Shown piece after piece: positions 63,919 through 64,000 of a stretch of DNA of 64,000 nucleotides. The stretch is from Buchnera aphidicola (Cavariella theobaldi). Its GTDB lineage: Bacteria; Pseudomonadota; Gammaproteobacteria; Enterobacterales; Enterobacteriaceae. The DNA lies in assembly GCF_964059165.1 (NCBI RefSeq), contig NZ_OZ060413.1, forward strand, positions 496,001 through 560,000. The letters are read 5' to 3'. Within the stretch, counting starts at the first letter, position 1. Each line of letters begins with the position of its first letter. The notes beneath the pieces were generated by a model. It was given only the letters and a program-made list of their open reading frames with translations, was not told the origin of the DNA and ran no database searches. A program made the translations under genes and the position numbers.

Positions 63919-64000
63919 AAACAGTGTGATCTCATTAAAATAGAATAATATTGTTTTAATTGCTTAATTATTAATTTCACTATGACAAAAATTTTATAAT

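Overview
The window reads as a stretch of the reduced, AT-rich chromosome of Buchnera aphidicola, the obligate aphid endosymbiont, or a very close relative. The reasons are that almost every gene is a shortened but recognisable orthologue of an E. coli gene in E. coli-like local order, spacers are nearly pure A/T, lysine/asparagine/isoleucine codons dominate, a 23S rRNA gene preceded by tRNA-Glu and aroE is separated from any 16S gene, and there are no mobile elements, phage genes or CRISPR arrays. The strain cannot be named from the sequence alone. Family lengths and motifs quoted for comparison are from general knowledge of the E. coli proteins; no alignment or search was run.

Layout. 1-1.3 kb: 5' third of a 23S rRNA gene (minus strand), boxA-like site, tRNA-Glu and a near-consensus promoter. 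1.4-5.1 kb: aroE, tsaC (frameshifted), smg, then def-fmt on the plus strand. 5.2-18.8 kb: the alpha, spc and S10 ribosomal protein operons, including the short genes rpmJ and rpmD. 19.1-24.7 kb: str operon (tuf, fusA, rpsG, rpsL) with tusBCD upstream. 24.8-27.7 kb: fkpA, a 1 kb A/T spacer, and a TsgA-type transporter. 27.8-37.4 kb: trpS, rpe, aroB, aroK, tRNA-Ser, deoD, deoB, prfC, nfuA, bioH. 37.5-49.1 kb: ssb, dusA, dnaB, gshB, ruvX, yggS (frameshifted), hemW, trmB, mutY, yggX, sbcB, tmaR (yeeX), tRNA-Asn, tRNA-Ile2, pyrE. 49.1-64 kb: dut, cysQ, rplI, rpsR, rpsF, rnr, purA, hflC, hflK, miaA (frameshifted), mtlD, mtlA, pgi.

How the genes work together. Most of the window is translation: ribosomal proteins, elongation and release factors, formylation/deformylation, secretion (SecY), and an unusually rich share of tRNA modification (TusBCD, TsaC, MiaA, DusA, TrmB). 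The rest is core metabolism kept for the symbiosis or survival: shikimate steps (AroE, AroB, AroK), mannitol/glucose-6-P entry (MtlA, MtlD, Pgi), glutathione, nucleotide synthesis and salvage, and Fe-S repair (NfuA, YggX).

The most notable observation is that three genes, tsaC, yggS and miaA, are each interrupted by a one-base deficit inside a run of 9-10 A (sense or antisense strand). In each case adding one base restores a protein of the expected length with the E. coli-like sequence continuous across the site. This fits the poly(A)-tract transcriptional slippage reported for Buchnera and Blochmannia. Two of the three (TsaC and MiaA) make the two alternative modifications of tRNA base A37. 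I did not find a new defence or mobile system; the interest lies in this slippage-dependent gene set and in the strong promoters kept at stable-RNA genes.
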